From: Perkinsus olseni
Lineage: Eukaryota; Perkinsozoa; Perkinsida; Perkinsidae
Assembly: GCA_013115135.1 (NCBI GenBank)
Contig: JABANP010000219.1
Coordinates: forward strand, 17,773-81,772
Direction: 5' to 3'
DNA: 64,000 nucleotides
Shown: positions 1-12,025 of the stretch, in pieces
Layout: each line of letters starts with the position of its first letter
Numbering within the stretch: the first letter of the stretch is position 1
The notes under the pieces: generated by a model
The model's database searches: none
What the model was told of the DNA's origin: nothing
Seen by the model: the letters and a program-made list of their open reading frames with translations, nothing else
Position numbers and translations under genes: made by a program

Positions 1-1202
1 AAGTACTAGTTTAACTCAAGGCCCTACTTGTAGTGTTCACCAGTGAGTAAATCCCCGCATCTCTTCCTGCGTATCAACACGAACCCCGTTACGAGCTCTA
101 TTGTGTTTCGTAGACAGTGCACGAGCGCCAGTGTTACTCAAAGAAAATAATTCTCATGCCATGTCAGGGACTGTTGCTGCGGCGTTAGTGTCGAAAGGAA
201 ACACTTGCCGACGAGAGCTTGATGGGGTTCACGCGATTCAACAACGGCCGGGAGGAAAGGAAGTGTTATGTAGTTCGCTTGCCGTTCCCGCACTGTGGAC
301 ACAACAAGAGGCCACGAAGACGGATATAACCATGTGCATACGTACACTGTATGCGATAATATCGATCCCGCTATGGATCACGCTGTTGTCTACTAATGTT
401 GTCTATGCGTGCCACCGCGCAACAATGAATAACATCAGAGTGGCACACATCAACTCTGCTTACAGAACAGAAAGTGTCCTAGGGTATTCCTTTCCCAGTG
501 CGACACTAGTAGTGTCTGAGCACCACTCTCCTGGCCTTGATAATATCGGATTAACAAATCCGCCTTTGATGAAGATACATCGCATACTATAGCATAGTTG
601 ATATGACAAGTATAACTCATCCCTCAAGCTGAATGGATTGCGTTAACAGTGTGCGAGTTTAAAATCCAACAGTTCGGGTATCTTCCCTATTTTCTAATTT
701 ACTCCACTCCAGCTCAAATTCCTACTCGAGAGACAGAAGCCCTGAGCTTGTCACCTGTGCGCTCGACAACTGGTTTAATGGTTATAGAGGGCGAGTGCAG
801 AAGAGCTAGAAGTAGCCATGAAAATGGTGACAAAATCACAAGTATTACCCTTTAACGGTGCCTGACGGTGTGCTCTGTAGCCGCCGGCGAGGTCAGTATG
901 TGATCGCCCGAAAGCGAGAGAAATCGACCCTTAGAAAAAGGATGGTGTTGTGCAAGAAGCACTTGTATTTTTCTACAAAAATTTGCAAGTATTTTACTTG
1001 CAACTCGCCGACTCGCATTTGAGAGTCAACGAAGAGGCGTACAAAAACGGGAAACGCAGCTCCGTGCGCACTGGAGCAACGTGGCGTCCAGAAGTTGCAC
1101 TCATGAGCCACTACTGTTGCGATATAATCAGATAATTACGGAACGGAAGTGGTCGCTGCGGTCAGGGTCGCTTTTAGAGACTCCTGACGGGGACACGAGC
1201 AG
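1..1202. other. No supported gene; weak ORFs only
   Basis: I see no convincing coding region. An open frame at 101-592 (+) has no recognisable domain, and its composition resembles random sequence. A fragment at about 647-676 (tgcgagttta then atccaac) resembles one end of the dispersed repeat family seen at 9.3, 22.2 and 26 kb. No RNA gene was recognised. Confidence 0.4.
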
Positions 1203-2061
1203 TCAAGCAATGAACGACAGGCTTTCGTCGATATCAAAAGGGTTGCCTGAAGACTGCGATGACGATGAGCTCATATCAGCGTAATCAATCGGGAATGATT
1301 TCTCAACATCCCTCTCCTTAGAAACAGACGCAGGCTCGCCGAAAATGTCCACCAGCTCACGAAGAAGCGTCAGTAACTCTTCTGTGGGCTGCTCTTCCTC
1401 GGTAGATGCGGCATCGTCGTGCTCGGTCACAACAGCCGGGGCCGAGGCAGTCGAGGACACCGCGCTCTCTTGATTCTTCAGCCTAGTAAACTCGTTAACG
1501 CTCATTGGTTCTTCTCGACCTTCGACAAAAACCATGGGAGCGTAGAGGTTGTTTACGTCGCCCTTAGCAGCGGACATGCTTCCGACGCGAGTACGCTTAA
1601 GATACTCAAGATTCGCGTCGAGACCTTGGACGTGAGCGTAAGATGCCTAACAGAATAACTTGGTCGTTCTTGCTCGCCCAGAAGCGCTTACCTGTCCGAC
1701 CACCTTTCTGCCGTTGACAGCCTTGTCGAACGTGCGCTCGGCGAAGTCTCTCTTAAAACGCTCGCAATCATCGGGGTTGCGGAAGTTGATGAATCCATAG
1801 CCGACGTTACATGACAGCTTACAGTTTGCTGGTAGGTAGAAGAAATCGAACCTTAACAGAGTAGTATCTTTCTCTCCGTCGAGTGCCATAGTCGACCTAC
1901 GTGCCCTGGAAACCGATAGCTGCCTGAAGCTCGTCGAGGAGCTCCAAAGGTGTGTAGGAGTACGGAATATTCCTCAGCATCAGCGTAGTAAGACCGGTCG
2001 CGGTCGGCGAGTGCTCGCAATTGCCGTCGCGATCCAGTCTCTCGGCGAGACGAAGGTTGAA
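1203..2061 (-). CDS. Mei2-like RNA-binding protein (C-terminal RRM), 5' end unresolved
   Basis: Probably binds RNA through the atypical C-terminal RRM that defines Mei2-like proteins, which act in meiosis and developmental RNA control. Three exons join cleanly: 1901-2061, 1692-1851 and 1203-1646. They give the RRM hallmarks TLMLRNIPYSYTPLELLDEL, then FDFFYLP and CNVGYGFINF (RNP1-like), and VVGQASYAHVQG closing the fold. The splice joins restore the frame at GT(F)DFFYLP and at VGQ/ASYAHV. The remaining 120 or so residues are acidic and Ser-rich and end at a TGA at 1203-1205. An upstream exon probably ends near 2165 (reading KSGKPRVLLPDDVKYQ), but its junction and the start codon are not resolved. 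The intron at 1852-1900 contains AAAGATAC. Family assignment is firm; biological role is inferred. Confidence 0.8.
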
Positions 2062-2230
2062 CTGAAACACACAGGACCTGTGAAAACACGGATGAGGCTG
2101 ATAATTACCCTTTTAGGGACGTCCTTGTGCTCGAGGGTGTCGGGACGCGACCTCCTTCTACCGCTACTGGTACTTGACGTCGTCGGGGAGCAGCACCCGC
2201 GGCTTGCCTGACTTGGAACGCGCAGACTGT

Positions 2231-3100
2231 GGGGACCTGACGAAAATTACAAAAATTGCAGTAGAATTGAAGGGGCGAACGGACCACCTGGAGAGGAATG
2301 ACGCCGCATTAAAAAAGAACGAAGTTAGAAGGGAAGTGAACTGCACTGCGAAGATTCTTGCCGCCCCAAGAGCGTATCCTGCGTAGTGCAAGATACTTTC
2401 CCCGTTCGTTAAAGCAATATACTGAGACTGTGAAATTGACACTAAAATTAAGTTCCAGAAAAGTTTCTGAGTCTTACTATTGATTAGTCGAACGCCCCCA
2501 CTCTCCCCGAAGCGTGGGACGAGTATTCCTGATGGAAGCAGGCTAAGAGCTTCGCCCTGAAGCATTGTACATGCGTGCAAGGATTTCAAGGTGACGCAAG
2601 ATTGTGACGCGTACAACTCACTTTGAAGATTTCGCTGCGGATTGGGGGTTTCTGATTGCCTTGGGTAACAGATCCGGGCTCGGGTTGCCCTGTCGGGTTT
2701 CTGGTTTCCCGTTCCTGCCTTCAACCGCAATTCAGACGTTTTTCCTGTTGTTTTCGCCTGTCTGTCGCACGCCTTTCCCTTGGATTTTGTACTTCACCCG
2801 TCGATTAAACCTTTTCTGAAACCAAGAATCGATTCTGAAACGTGTAAAAATCATTGCAGAATCAATCCTGTGTTGAAAACTTGCTTTATCAAACATCCCC
2901 TACGGGCTGCTCAGTTACCTGACTGAGAGCTCGACGATGTTATTGTGGAGGTTCCAGCCCGTCAAGTGCCAGGGTCGACCTTAGATTCTTCGAAGGGCAG
3001 CTCCCGCTCAAGGACACAGTCGTAGTTAGTGTTCCATCAACATTTCATCCACACAAGACCGAGGTTGACCTGGTGTTTGTCAGAGTTCAAAGATACCTTG
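2231..3100. other. Intergenic or 5' sequence without clear gene
   Basis: A 188-codon minus-strand frame (2164-2730) overlaps the presumed 5' part of the Mei2-like gene but has no family signature. The palindrome AGAATCGATTCTGAAA at about 2826-2841 belongs to a short motif repeated elsewhere in the window. Nothing else is recognised. Confidence 0.35.
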
Positions 3101-6100
3101 ATGTCGCCAAGAGTTGGTTCTACGTCTCCTAAATACAGCGACACTCCGCGACTTGCAAAGCCCCTGAAAAGGGTCGAATCAAGTCTTTACAAATCGCTCG
3201 TAAGAGAACACCAATCCACCCTCGGCCACTGCAGCGCCTTCAGGCAACGCCCCTTCTAAACGGCACGCCTTGCACAAAGCAACGCCCGTCCGTCGCTTCC
3301 CTTTCCCCAGGGAGAGTTTTCCGACAATTCCGCGACTTTCTCGAGGACAGGGTTCCCCTGATCGGAGTTTTGAAACGTTATAAGCGGAGCGATGCGGACG
3401 TGGATCTGAAGGGCGGCATCACCCTCGGGCTCATAACGATCTCGCAAAGCATCGCTCATGCTAACATCGCTCACGTGAGCCTTATCAATGGCCCCTACTC
3501 GTGCGTCTGGCCAGTCCTAATGTAAAACTCCGAAAAAAATTTGGGAAAAATCTGGCAAAATTTTTGCTGTCAGATACGCCCTGTTCGGCACATCTCCTCA
3601 CATGTCGGTCGGGACGGGCGCAATGATGGCGTTGATGACCGGCGAGCATGTTGCTCGCATTCCCGATCTCGCGGAAAGTAAGATACTCCTCTCACGCAGC
3701 CAGGCTATCATCTTGGCAGGAACGGCGGTGGGTTGTCAGCTCGCCCTAGTTACCGGAGTCGCCATGTGCGTGATGGCGATGCTGAGATTGTCTTTCCTCG
3801 TTCGATTCATTTCGAGACCAGCGCTTTCAGGATTCGTCACGGGTAGGGTCAGTGGTGACGGCGGCGAGCGTATCTTAGTTTTAGGTGCGGCGTTCGTGAT
3901 CGTGGCCTCGCTGATGAAAGATTTCTTCGGTCTTCACCAAGTGCCCAAGGGAGTTAACTTTTTCGAAAATATGTACTTCGTGGGGACGTGTTTGGGAATG
4001 GTAAGTTTCTCAACATCGGAAGGACCCAGGTTCGATCCCCGTCGCTGACGAACTTAATCGTAACCGTAAAATTGCTTTCCTGCATAAAGATAATTATTAG
4101 AACGCTTTCGAAGAATAGTAAAAATCCGAAAAAAAACTGATAATAAAAATTCTGTGCTACCCTGTCATCTTCTCGGGCATGCACGCCAAAAATAAAGTAT
4201 AGATATTAGCTGAAACTAAACTTTTGTGAAACTGCGCCGCTGTCCAGTGCTGCTCCTAGCTCACTATTTGCCTGTTGAGTCAACAAGTTCCGAGGCTCAG
4301 AATCGATTCTGGAATTTCAGATTTCATTACGGCTCCAGAAACAGTCCTGATTTCCCGGAAAAAATTTTTTCCGGAAATTTTTTTGCAGACAAGGCAGGGC
4401 ACTTTCAGGCCTCGCCAACCGTCACTTTCTTGAGCTTTCTCACGATTGGAATAATCTCAATCCTGGCTCGCTACCGAGGTCGACACCGAATCATCGAGAT
4501 CGTAGCCGGGTTCAAGGAGCTTCTAGCGGGTAATGAAACGGTTAGATATTCTTCGCTGTGCGCAACGGTATCTTACCGTTTCATCCTCAGTTATCATCAC
4601 CACACTACTGACCTTCTCGTGGTCTTTACATCATCGAATGGAGTTGCTGCAATCAATCGGCGACGACGAAGGTTGGGAGGACTTCATCTCTCATGTAACT
4701 CTGCGCGGTCGACCCGGTCAGAATAATTCTTCCGAGCTAATCTGAGGCGTTTCAAGTGAACTCACTAGTTCACAAATTTGTAGAGCTTTCGACTGGATCC
4801 ACGTAAGCTGTTGAATTTTTTTTTGGCCGAACTGTCGTGATCGACCTTTTCGTTTAATTCTCTGATGTTTATCATTATTGACCGCCTCTGGTAACCAGAG
4901 TCTGGTTCCCACATCATACTACTCCGCGATGGCTAAGCTGGGCAGAGCACCCTAATGATACGATTTTCGCAACTACCTCTTTTTTGCATGTGGATTTAGC
5001 CAATCAGCTAGGAGCTCATTTATTCTCCCAGTAATAACTAGCAGTAGAACAGAGAGATGGTGGACTGATAATACTGCACTAGTATGCATGCAGCTCTGGC
5101 GGGCACCGTCGTCTCCTCAGGTCGGGGTCGTCCCCTCTGGACTTCCCTCCTTCTCCCTCCCTCCCCTCACTTCTGGCCTGCCTGCTGTCATCCCTAGTGG
5201 TATCATGGTCGCCCTTATGTGCTACATATCCAGTTACGCGGCGGCCAAGAAGTTTGCCATTGCCGACGGGTGAGGACGCTTGCGCTTTACCGTTGGTGGT
5301 GATAGTAGCAGGCGCGCTCGGAAGAGCGCAGAGGCGAAATTTAACCGTTATTCAAGACGCGCACATCTTCTTGATTGGTATGAATGGTAGGAGTTCAGCT
5401 CCAGCGTCGTTCAGATGCTTCACAATCCCGGTATTTGCAAGCCGAAATTTTGTTCTGTAGGTACGAGATCCACGCAGGAACGGAGCTAGGTGTAATGGGC
5501 TTGGCCAATCTTGTCGGTAAGTGAAAAAAGTTCAAAACGGCAAATATATTATTCAACGGTTTCACAACTCGCCAAATTTAATATCATGAAGTAAATATTT
5601 TGAAACGGTTTTCCTACTGCCTTCCCGATATCGTAATCAAAAACTCAACTACTTACTCGCTTTCGGAATTTTCCCAGAGATTTTGGGACACTATATCCTT
5701 GCAGCGCTTTCATCTCGATGAGGCGATCTTCCGAACCCTGTCAGGTTCAGTTTTCGGAGCTTTTCCCGTCCAAGGCGGTCTGTCGAGGACGTCCATCAGC
5801 CACAACATAGGGGTTCGAACTCAAGTATGCCGAGGGTGATCGTTTCCTAGCTCGATGGCCGCCACTCAGGTCGCTGGTGTCGTTGCTGCGCTGATAGCCA
5901 TCGGAGGGCTTACTTTTTTAACGTCCCTAATGTAAGCTCATCGATCGTTTTTTGGCTGCTGTCCTTCCGTTAACTGTATTTATTTCTTCTATCACTCGAA
6001 GAGTTTCCGAGAACCCTGACGCAGAGTCAGCGGAGAGAGTGTCGTTTTCTGCCTTCATTCTTGTTGGTTTGTTCTGTCCACGCGTAGCGGTCACTTAAGA

Positions 6101-8749
6101 TGGGTGAGACTTATTTAGATCTCAGACTTAGTTGAACAGGAGAGAAAAAAGCTATTCGTAGGGGCCTTTTCTTGAGTTAATTTCGCCGCTTTTTCCATAT
6201 TTTTCCGGTCATGGGAGTCTGCGTACGGTGGTCGGGGGAGGCTCTCAGTCACCCTTGCTGTCGCTTTTCCTAAGGTACTGGATACCCAACGCGACGCTGG
6301 CTGGTATCATAATATCTGCAACTCCCCATCTCACCGACTTCAGTCTGGCGAGATGGCTGTGGCGCAACTCCAAGCGAGACTTCGCCGTGTGGCTGGCTGC
6401 TGTTGGCGGTGAGCTTCTGGGCGACCGTTGCTTCTCCGTTGCTGATCATGGGCAAAAAAAGTCGGACGACGCGTGAAGTCTTCCTTCTCCTAGCTTGCAC
6501 GCTACACAAGACGATCGGCGCATAATGAGTTACAGCGGCGGCCGTTCACCAGGGGTATGCTCCCGCATCACCACTTTCGGACGAATCCTAACTCGCGGAG
6601 ACCACTGGCTGACTGAATTTCTCGAGCACGGGACATCCGCTGATTCGCTTTTCTGAGAATACTGGAGTTGTTGCTGAGGATATTTGAACCCGGGGTCTTT
6701 CGCCGATCAGGAGAGCGGTTTTCGCATCCTGATGGTCAGCGCTCCGACCTTGATATGGAAGTGCTTTTTTTCGTATTTATGGTTGACAAATTTTCATATT
6801 CTCAGGTACCCTGCTCTTAGGCCTGCTTCAGGGCGTTTTCCTGGCCATGGTTTTGTCTGTGACGCTGATGGTGCAGCAAGTCGCGATGCCTCCTACGAAT
6901 GCTATGGGAAGGTGGGGCGAGAGGGTTCCTATTTGATAAAAATTATCGATTGTTGAAGTGCGTGATTGGGTAGCCTAGCTGTCATAAAAAGTTGCACAAA
7001 ATTAACTCTATCGTTCCACTGTTTTACGGTAATTAAAAAGGTAAGAAGTTATAACGACTTCTATTATTTCTCAAGAACTACTCTTGCTGAGTTGAACGCT
7101 AGGCTCCTGTTCGCGTTGGGGGTTCAATTCTTATCGTCACTCGCGATGAGGGTGGATAGAGGATGACGAAGTTGCCAAGCTCTTCATCATCAGGCTCTCG
7201 AACGGTCACTGGCGGGCCTTAGCGTACTGGCCGAGGACGGCTAAGACCATTCCCGGTCTGCTGGTTTTCGGAGTCAGCGGGCCCCTGTTATTCGTCAATT
7301 GGGAGCACGTGAAGGACAAGTGAGTTGAGCAGTTTCGGGTTGGACGTATCTTAGGTTGATCAGGCTACTCGACACTGAGCGAAGGTACAGTCGACACTGT
7401 GGCAAGGCGGTGGAAGCGGTCGTCATGCACATGGTCGGGGTGCCGTTTATTGATGCTACTGCAATCCAGGTGGGTCAGGGCGGCTGGCGAAAGGGAAAAA
7501 TGGGTTTTGATAACAGCTGCTTGATGCTATCTAGATATTTCATATGTTCACATAACGGGCTGATACTGGAGGAAACACTACCGACGCCCCCGCGTCCGCA
7601 AGAGAATCGTCCTCTTGAAACACCTCAGTATTACGAAAGCGCTACTGAACTTCTCATTATTCTGTTCCTTCCTTTTGCCGGAGAAATAATTATAAAGACT
7701 AGGAGAAAAATGCGGAATGAGGAGCCGCTAGCTTTTTTAGCGGAATTTTGGGGACATCAAGTACCGGCTTGGCCAGACTAATACTGATGCATTTCGTTTC
7801 AAGAGAGATTAGTTCTCACCTCAGTCGTGTTCAGGGCCTCGAGGAGCTCGCCGTGGAATTCCGAGCTCGGGGCGTGACCCTGTGGTTCGCTGGTGCGCAT
7901 GGAAGCGTGCGAAGGATGCTGGAAACAGTGCTGGTGGAGCGCGGCGTGATCGAACAGACTGGTAAAGAAGGGAAAATCTTCTTCTCCGATCGTATGAGCT
8001 CAGATTTGGTGCAGCAAGTTGAAGCCGTGGTCCAGCAAGCTTTGCGGTATATCGATCTGCCTGTGACGACGCATGTAGTTTTGGGTGGGAATGGTTCGAT
8101 GGAGTCTTGCAATGGGTGGGTGACACTTTCATCAGTCAAACTCGACGAAACTGATACTGATAGAAGCCCGTCTGAATACAGTACGGATAAGTACCAATAG
8201 CGCTAGGAGACCGGTAGATTGTGTGCCTACGCAATCACAGTACCACACCTTCAACAAATCCTCCGTCCTCCTACCGGCGGGTTGTCGGTTATCACCAAAC
8301 CCGACATGATAGAAACCTGAGCGTCGCTTCTAGTCGTATCTCCATCGCTTGCCGTCGCTTCTGAAGCGAATGCTGATAGCGCTTGGAGACAGGTGTATTG
8401 TGCGCCAACGCAATCACGCTCCTGAGAGAAGTCCGCTCTCGAAAAATGGAAGTTCTCATCAGGCTGCTGTGATGATCCAAAGGTGGTGGCGCAATCGGCA
8501 GCAGCAACTACTACGCGACCGCGGCTACTCGGATGGCGACCAGTACATTAATGTGAGTCTGGGAAAATTAGGTATGAATAATTGATGAATCATTGTGTTG
8601 GTCAGGTTGCCTGGGCGGTTGACAACAGCACGCTCAAGGAGATGTATCGCAACCAGTCGGTGAAGCTGGTACCGTCCTCGCCGGATCTGCTGGCGCACCA
8701 CAGCCCTTCGAGAGTGAATCGAGACGGGAGAAGCAGCTCGATTGTGTGA
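3101..8749 (+). CDS. SulP/SLC26-family anion transporter with STAS and IQ-like tail
   Basis: Polytopic membrane transporter of the SulP (SLC26) family, which moves sulfate or other anions with H+ or HCO3-/Cl- coupling; substrate unknown. About 16 to 18 exons give roughly 780 residues. Exons I could place include 3101-3199, 3244-3521, 3574-3676, 3720-3842, 3885-4000, 4409-4529, 4591-4694, 5121-5269, 5461-5516, 5751-5824, 5870-5931, 6275-6408 and 6806 onward. Family motifs appear in order: PVLIYALFGTSPHMSVGTGA, FISRPALSGFVTG, VPSGLPSFSLP, QGGLSRTS, IGVRTQ, YWIPNATLAGII. The STAS domain starts near 7160 (PGLLVFGVSGPLLFVN) and continues with VPFIDATAIQ and an exon near 7835. The tail holds an IQ-like AAVMIQRWWRNRQQQLL (about 8460-8510) and ends at TGA 8747-8749. 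The junction between about 6910 and 7162 is not resolved. The start is the ATG giving MSPRVGSTSP; an in-frame ATG lies upstream at 3029. Confidence 0.85.
4021..4050 (+). repeat. tRNA T-arm-like (B-box) element in SulP intron
   Basis: Within the intron that begins at 4001, the sequence cccaGGTTCGATCCCC matches the tRNA T-loop/B-box consensus, in the sense orientation. No full cloverleaf is present. Confidence 0.55.
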
Positions 8750-8935
8750 CGGCTTCAGCTTTTTTTTAGATCTTTCTGATCAATCATATTTGTTTCTTTG
8801 CATCGTACTTGTGTCGTTAGTAAAGGCTGGCGTGTAGAGGGAACGCGAGGTTGTCGATTAAAAAGCCTCATGCGCACCTGAATTTGAGTTGAAGAATGAA
8901 ATTCACGGCTAGCACTGACACAGTACGCTGCTGCT

Positions 8936-9138
8936 GTCACACACTACGGTTACACGACGACGACGCTGCTCCTGTCACACACTACGGTTACACGACGACG
9001 ACGCTGCTGTCACACACTACGGTTACACGACGACGACGCTGCTCCTGTCACACACTACGGTTACACGACGACGACGCTGCTGTCACACACTACGGTTACA
9101 CGACGACGACGCTGCTCCTGTCACACACTACGGTTACA
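8936..9138. repeat. Minisatellite, alternating 38/35-bp units
   Basis: Six near-perfect units share CACTACGGTTACACGACGAC and differ by presence or absence of CCT. Long and short units alternate, making a 73-bp higher-order repeat. The array lies about 190 bp downstream of the SulP stop codon. The open frame through it is a by-product of the repeat. Confidence 0.95.
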
Positions 9139-9299
9139 TTCGCGTGAATGATGCGGATTCAATATTTGGATGGCATAATAGCGTGGTGCTTTCTAACGAG
9201 ATCTCTCCGCCATACAAACGGCGAGGCTGAGTGGATAACCACACCTGCCTGATCACCACTTTTCTCTGCTAAGAACGATAGGTGTACATTATTCGCCAA

Positions 9300-9600
9300 T
9301 TATTTGTTCGACGAACTGTCTGATTGCATTGCATGCCAACGCTCAACTGAGCACATCGGTGCTAGTGTAACTAAGCCGTACTGTCGGCTTTGGACTTTAA
9401 AATCACACACCCCGGATGTGGAAGGGGATCCTGCCAGGAGAAGAGGAAACTTCTCTGTTGGAGTGTACCCCTGAGGGAAGCTTCTTGACGACCCGTCGAA
9501 TTGCATTGCATATAAACGCTACAGAGTGACCCCAACTGAGCACATCGGCAATCGGCGTTGGACTATGAACTCACACACCACTGATGGCTGACCAGGCAAT
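9300..9600 (+). repeat. Dispersed repeat family A, two adjacent copies
   Basis: Shared blocks are ACTGTCTGATTGCATTGCAT, AACTGAGCACATCGG, CTAACTAAGCCG, CGTTGGACT, ACTCACACAC, and a GGAAGCTTCT-type hairpin block. One copy is about 9309-9406 and a second about 9425-9580. The family recurs near 9.9, 11.5, 11.7, 22.1-22.5, 26.0, 26.6 and 46.95 kb. Confidence 0.8.
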
Positions 9601-9867
9601 AAACTCAGGTGAACCATCCACCCGAGTGCGTAGAGAAATGCCAAGGTTGGGCTTAACCTTTTCTCCATACAGTTATTCTGAATCGATTCTAGAACTGAGT
9701 TCCAGTATTCTGAGTTTGAGTAAAGCCGGTTCTCTGAGGAAAAAGTAGGAAACGTCAGTAGTGCCCGGTAAGCTCCAAAGCCATCATCAGGAAACCGGAA
9801 AATGAATTCACTCTGAGTCTTCTTACTAACAATATTTATGTATTGAAAGCCCCCTCAAATCTGAGTA

Positions 9868-9950
9868 TTGTGTGAGTTTATAGTCCAACGCCTCGCCGAT
9901 GTGCTCAGTTAGAGACTCCCGTTGACATGCAGTGAAGTGAGACAGGTTAG
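9868..9950 (-). repeat. Dispersed repeat family A, inverted partial copy
   Basis: TGTGTGAGTTTATAGTCCAA, GCCGATGTGCTCAGTTAG and GTTGACATGCAGTG are the reverse complement of family A. The 150 bp on each side hold nothing recognisable. Confidence 0.75.
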
Positions 9951-10121
9951 CCAAGGCTTCCCCCACTCATCTTCATTTCTTGTGAACTCAACAGCCCTTT
10001 AATGACTAATCTATAATTGCGTCTAAAAAATAATCGTTCATATATTATCAAAAAGGACGATTGACGTCCGATTGTGAGATACTAGGAAATTACATTCCCA
10101 AACTTCGAAGGGTATCCAAGG

Positions 10122-11294
10122 TTAACCTTTGAGCTCATACGGGTTAACAAGATACGCATGATCAGGATGCATTTGCTTCGTGTTAAGGTTCTTCACAAAT
10201 TCTACCAGCGGCTCGCCTTTGAACGAACAGCGATAAATAGCAGCGAACAGCGGTACTCCTTTTTTGATAGGAGCATCACCCAAGACGTCGACGATCTCTA
10301 GTAAAGTCAAAGTGCCTTGCAGCTTCTGACCGCCTAAGAGCTCACTCTCGATAGCTTCCCAGGACTTCTTCCCATCAGCTTTGGCAAAGGCCTCAGCACA
10401 GCGACGATTTCGGCCACCGAAACAAGTAGTAATCAGATCACCAACACCACAGCTTTCAAAGAAGGTCTGGTCGGGGACGTCGGGATAGATAAATTTGATA
10501 ATCTTTCTCATCTCCTCGAGACCGATGCGAAGCACAGCAGACTTCGAGTTCATTCCAAGACCAAGACCGTCACAAAAACCAGCACCGATGGCCACGATGT
10601 TCTTCAACGCCCCGCACATCTCCACGCCTTGGACGTCTCGAACGTGATTAACGCAGAACATCTCGCTGTCGAAAAGATGCTGCAAAATCGCAGCCGACTG
10701 GAGATCGTGACAGCCCAGTGTCGCCTCGCAAAACTGGTCCTTGGCGACCTCGATAGCGAGATTACCACCCATGAGCACGGCGACCGTCTTCAGCTGGGGG
10801 AGGGCCTCCGCGATGAGGTCACTGCAGAGAACGATCTTGCTAGAACCATCGGAGAGGATCTCTCGGTCGAAGCCACCTTTGATAAGCGATACGGCAATAG
10901 CACCGTCACGGACAAAATCTTTCATTTGCGAAAGAATCTTCGGCAAAAATTGATGAGGCAAGACAAAGATGAGGATATCAGCACCCTCCACAGCTTCTTG
11001 CAGATCGGGCTTCGCCACGACGTTCTCAGGCAGGGCGATACCGGGTAGATACTTCACGTTCTCGTGATGAGTGTTGATGATGTCAACCAGACTTCGCTGC
11101 TCGCCGTGGTAGTCCACCTGCTCATCGAACACCCACATCCTGACCTCCTCGTCATACAGGTTCTCGCTGTCTTGAACAGCCCTGATGGCGACGAGACGGG
11201 CCACGGTCGAACCCCAGTTGCCACTGCCGATGACAGTCACGCGGCGGGGGTACCTGGTCGGGTCTGGCGAGATTGATCTCTTCTGCTTGAACAT
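10122..11294 (-). CDS. NAD-dependent glycerol-3-phosphate dehydrogenase
   Basis: Reduces dihydroxyacetone phosphate to sn-glycerol 3-phosphate with NADH, linking glycolysis to glycerolipid synthesis and redox balance; probably cytosolic. The frame is one uninterrupted 390-codon exon. The N-terminal Rossmann motif VIGSGNWGSTVARL lies at about residues 21-34. Other family signatures follow: FVLPHQFLPKIL, SLIKGG, MGGNLAIEVA, GVEMCGALKNIVAIGAGFCD with the catalytic Lys in GALKN, FFESCGVGDLITTCFGGRNR, and LQGTLTLLEI. Length fits the eukaryotic GPD1-type enzyme (about 350-390 residues). The ATG at 11292-11294 gives an N-terminal extension (MFKQKRSISPDPTRYPRRV) of about 20 residues. It lacks introns although its neighbours have many, which may mean retroposition or simply gene-specific intron loss. 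Both flanks carry dispersed repeats. Confidence 0.95.
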   Translation of the reverse strand: MFKQKRSISPDPTRYPRRVTVIGSGNWGSTVARLVAIRAVQDSENLYDEEVRMWVFDEQVDYHGEQRSLVDIINTHHENVKYLPGIALPENVVAKPDLQEAVEGADILIFVLPHQFLPKILSQMKDFVRDGAIAVSLIKGGFDREILSDGSSKIVLCSDLIAEALPQLKTVAVLMGGNLAIEVAKDQFCEATLGCHDLQSAAILQHLFDSEMFCVNHVRDVQGVEMCGALKNIVAIGAGFCDGLGLGMNSKSAVLRIGLEEMRKIIKFIYPDVPDQTFFESCGVGDLITTCFGGRNRRCAEAFAKADGKKSWEAIESELLGGQKLQGTLTLLEIVDVLGDAPIKKGVPLFAAIYRCSFKGEPLVEFVKNLNTKQMHPDHAYLVNPYELKG

Positions 11295-11439
11295 TATAAT
11301 GGGATAAAAACTAAGCAGCAGAAAATTTCCGAAAGTATTACCCGAACACTGAAAATTACCACAAAATTCCCAAACGCTAGAATCGAATTGAAGACTAGAA
11401 TACTCCCGCTAGCAATTTTTGCACCACCTCAACGCTAGA

Positions 11440-11780
11440 CTGAACACAACCGACTCAGAGTCGGCGACTCTCGAGCAAATAACAACCTGTGTAGACCGAA
11501 CTAGTCTCCCACAGAAAAGGTGCAAGTCTAACTAAGCCGCAATGTCGCCGTTGGACTTCAACTCACACATATCAGTACGACGCTGCAAAGGACGTTCCCA
11601 GCTGACGATGACCTCGCTCAGACTCTGAGCCTCAGAGGGAAGCATTCTTTGGCTTGACGAACAGAGCCTATCTCACAGGCTACAGTGGAAGTGCTAGTCT
11701 AACTAGGCCGCACTGTCGTAGGCGTTGGACTTTAAACTCACACACGTCAGCACAACGCTAGACTGAACACAACAGACTGT
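11440..11780 (+). repeat. Dispersed repeat family A, two degenerate copies
   Basis: At about 11520-11570 and 11690-11760 the blocks GTCTAACTAAGCCGCA or GTCTAACTAGGCCGCACTG, then CGTTGGACTT and ACTCACACA, recur with CAACGCTAGACTGAACACAA nearby. The copies sit between the glycerol-3-phosphate dehydrogenase gene and the end of the RAP gene. Confidence 0.75.
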
Positions 11781-12025
11781 CCTCAAAGAACGCCATTCAA
11801 ATTAGCTGCCATTCATAAATACTTCATATCAATATCAACTACACCTAATCACAGTTATCATGTGACAAGGCAGTAAGCTCAGATCTTTCGTCTTCACAGA
11901 AGCGAAAATTCTAACCGCGGAGCGACGCGCCACCTTTCCCGCACTAAAACACAAAACCCCACGCTGTGGATAGTCAGAAACCCGTTATTCAGAAACGCAT
12001 GAGAGAGCATCGTTTTTGCATATCA

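Noticed and set aside
101..592. 163-codon plus-strand frame at the left edge
   Set aside because: No domain, signal peptide or splice context, and its composition is like random translation.
2164..2730. 188-codon minus-strand ORF
   Set aside because: Only its last residues resemble the Mei2-like gene; the rest has no homology and spans likely intron or promoter sequence.
8936..9138. CRISPR array
   Set aside because: Direct repeats are contiguous with no variable spacers, and the setting is eukaryotic.
8896..9147. Repetitive open frame (Tyr/Thr/Asp-rich) in the minisatellite
   Set aside because: It exists only because the repeat units lack stops in that frame; there are no gene features around it.
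10629..11048. 139-codon plus-strand frame
   Set aside because: Antisense shadow of the glycerol-3-phosphate dehydrogenase gene.
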